Part shown: positions 61,813 through 64,000 of the stretch, in pieces
Layout: each line of letters starts with the position of its first letter
Numbering within the stretch: the first letter of the stretch is position 1
Origin: Sipunculus nudus
Lineage: Eukaryota > Annelida > Sipuncula > Golfingiida > Sipunculidae
Direction of reading: 5' to 3'
DNA length: 64,000 bases
Assembly (NCBI GenBank): GCA_026874595.1
Contig: CM049322.1
Coordinates: forward strand, 23,411,400 to 23,475,399
Made by a program: the position numbers and the translations under genes
Notes under the pieces: generated by a model
What the model saw: only the letters and a program-made list of their open reading frames with translations
What the model was told of the DNA's origin: nothing
Databases searched by the model: none

Positions 61813-64000
61813 ATAAATTAAATATACTTACAAGAAAAAACGTGCTATGGTCAAATTTGGGCAAAATTTAAGGTACCAATTTTATATTTTTGCTAATATT
61901 TAAAACAAGGGACCTATGGGTCACGACGCTCAGCTGTTATATATGATAAAAAAATATTATTTAGAAATGAGGCACATGCTGGTTTTGTGTGGTAATAAAT
62001 ATAAGCTGTATTATGAGTTGTTGTTGTTTAGCTTATGTATGATTTTGATAGTACCTTTGGAGACAGGGAAGAGGATTGATTTCATTTATTTTATTAACAA
62101 ATTGAGTACTACTGTCACACAGATTTTGACTTGGCCATATAACTTATAAGCAGAACATATAATATAATGTTTAATTATTTATTAAAAAAATTACAAATAT
62201 TGTCCCAAATATAATTTTTATTAAAAATAATAAGAGAATCATATGATTTTTTAAAATGAAATATAACTGATATGATTATTAAAATAATATTAAAGAATAT
62301 ATTCATGAATGCATTCATGAATACATTTTGAAAGTATTTGCACGAGTATCCATATACTTTCATTTTTACCTGAATTCCCATTCTTTATGCAAGAAATTTT
62401 ATAATGGAGTACATAATCATATTCGTATTTAAATACAATTACAAGGTATTCGCACCATGTCTGGTATTTATTCAGTTTTCACCAAACAATGATGTTGAGA
62501 ATCCAGAATATACAAATTTCACACATTTAAATAATGATCATAAGTACCTGGTTTTATGGCTTTTATTTATATTAAAAAATAACTGTAAAAAATTCATTTT
62601 GGACTAATTTCACATCAATGTACACACTAGACACAGTAGGAATCTATATTAATATTATCAACTGCATCTTTGTCTATCATTAATTTCCTTCATATAATCC
62701 TTAATGATTAGTAATGAATAATATGATTTACTTCTTTATCATTAAAAATGAACTGAAAAATGCCATAGGTGACTGCATGGTGTTATTTGGAATATGTGAC
62801 ATTCTACCCATCGATACAAGATTCTTATATCATCAGTAACTGCAAGTTAATTTCCTGTTATTATAAACTAACAAATTCCTTTTCTATTTTTCTTTAATTT
62901 GTTATTAAAAACCAATAAAAATTTATTAATTTATTGTTTATTGTTATGTTGTTGGTTAAAACTACTAGATGAGTTGGGTTGAACACCTGGATCAACTGTG
63001 GCTGGCCATAAGCTGCCTGGATTCTCCCCTCAAGCGTGCATAATTTGATGAAAGGTCAACAAGGTCAACATACAGGTGACTCAAGAGGGGCTGGAGAGAG
63101 CCAAAGTCTGACAGGGTCTCATAAAAAACATTAATAAAAGCTACAATATTTGGCAAATTTCTTTCAGCTTTCTAAACTAAAAAGCTGAAATCCTTATGTG
63201 TGCATGATATGAAAATTATATCAACAGTGCTCACGGGAAACAAACGTGCCTTGGTCACAGTTGGGCAAAATTTAAGGTACTAATTTTATATTTATACTAA
63301 TAACTTATAAAATTTGAAAAATTCAGAACTAATTTTTGGTATTCAATTGATTCTTGATTAAATAATGTTACATCCCTGACAAAAAAATCTCTAGCTTCAG
63401 CAATGCCCTTGTTAAGGGAGTAAATATATTTCTTGATTTTTTACAAAGTGCATTATGTTTGGGCCCATAACTTAAAAAAAATACACAATACTGACATCAT
63501 TTCTGGCATGTGCATAGTGAATGTATAGAAAAATATGAATATTATATATGATCAAAGTCAGATCAGTGGTTTTGATATTAGGCAGTCTTAAAGTGTATCA
63601 TTGGGTTTTTAATGGAAAAATGAAGTTTTTCATTGATATCTCGAAGGAATTAAGTCCTAGTGACCAAATTCTTGGCATGGTAGGGGATTTTGGAGACATC
63701 TTACTGTATGCGGAATTTAAGGAACTTAGAGCTGAAGCTGGGAAGCTGAGCTCTTGCAAACTGCATAACACTAGCTTGATGTAAACAATATGTTACATGG
63801 TGCTTGAAAACTTGAATAAAATCTACAGTTTTTGATCAACTGGTTTCAAATTTTTGGTGTTAACAGTTGAAATGCTAAAAAAAACATGCTGTGAAAATTA
63901 AATCCACAGCAGTTACAGCAAAAAAACGTGCCATGGTCAAAGTTGGGCAAAATTTAAGGTACCAATTTTTTATTTTTGCTAATATTTTTAAAAATTTTAA
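61813..64000 (+). mobile_element. Helitron-like element, copy 5, running out of the window
   Basis: 5' end AAACAAGGGACCTATGGGTC at 61,902, directly after copy 4. Its first 1.8 kb is very similar, inverted, to 5,215-3,400 of copy 1, including two conserved short ORFs that appear in both copies (HMLVLCGNKYKLYYELL and MGIQVKMKV). Those ORFs look like shared repeat sequence rather than genes. The GGGCAAAATTTAAGGTACC block recurs at 63,263 and 63,945. The 3' end is beyond 64,000. Confidence 0.6.

Noticed and set aside
61916-62381. ORF pair conserved between 4,728-5,156 and 61,916-62,381, considered as a possible small gene pair
   Set aside because: Both lie inside the same Helitron-like repeat, are A+T-rich and hydrophobic by composition, and are conserved simply because the two copies are recent.

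Overview
The window is eukaryotic and most likely from a bivalve mollusc. The evidence is a spliced metazoan gene with about thirty GT-AG introns, the last coding exon of a metazoan DDX6 (Me31B/CGH-1/Dhh1) orthologue, an A+T-rich background, and many non-autonomous repeats. Several repeats have internal tandem units followed by an ACGG-type tetranucleotide run and a 3' hairpin, an architecture known from bivalve 'pearl'/Helitron-like elements. The species call is inference.

The main content is one apparently complete minus-strand gene (coding 36,491 down to 13,244). I assembled it by hand from 31 exons, all with GT-AG introns, consistent phases and no internal stop. It predicts a 2,187-residue soluble alpha-helical protein. 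After a short acidic N-terminus come nine repeats of 208-225 residues. Each repeat is encoded by the same exon triplet (A, B, C) with fixed intron phases: A to B phase 0, B to C phase 2, C to the next A phase 1. The repeats resemble TPR helical hairpins but are strongly diverged from one another. A final TPR-like exon leads into a last exon encoding an auxilin-like J-domain core with an intact HPD motif at the extreme C-terminus. I do not recognise a named family. The layout suggests a large helical scaffold that could recruit Hsp70 through its C-terminus.

Layout: 0-1.7 kb is non-coding. 1.7-8.2 kb holds two minus-oriented Helitron-like copies, the second carrying a MULE-like insertion with a 9-bp target duplication. 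8.2-13 kb is non-coding with microsatellites, a solo element end, a MITE and a tRNA-like fragment. 13.2-36.5 kb is the modular gene, whose introns hold MITEs, minisatellites and two tandem-repeat elements. 36.5-38.8 kb is its presumed upstream region. 38.8-47.2 kb is nested repeats plus one unassigned ORF. 47.2-54.8 kb is sequence 3' of DDX6, perhaps partly its 3' UTR. 54.76-54.91 kb is the terminal DDX6 exon. 55-64 kb is repeat-rich sequence upstream of it, presumably a large DDX6 intron, with further plus-oriented Helitron-like copies.

Both genes lie on the minus strand, with DDX6 upstream of the modular gene. Nothing in the sequence links them functionally. All large Helitron-like copies left of the gene are minus-oriented and all those to the right are plus-oriented, so homologous copies form long inverted pairs around the locus.
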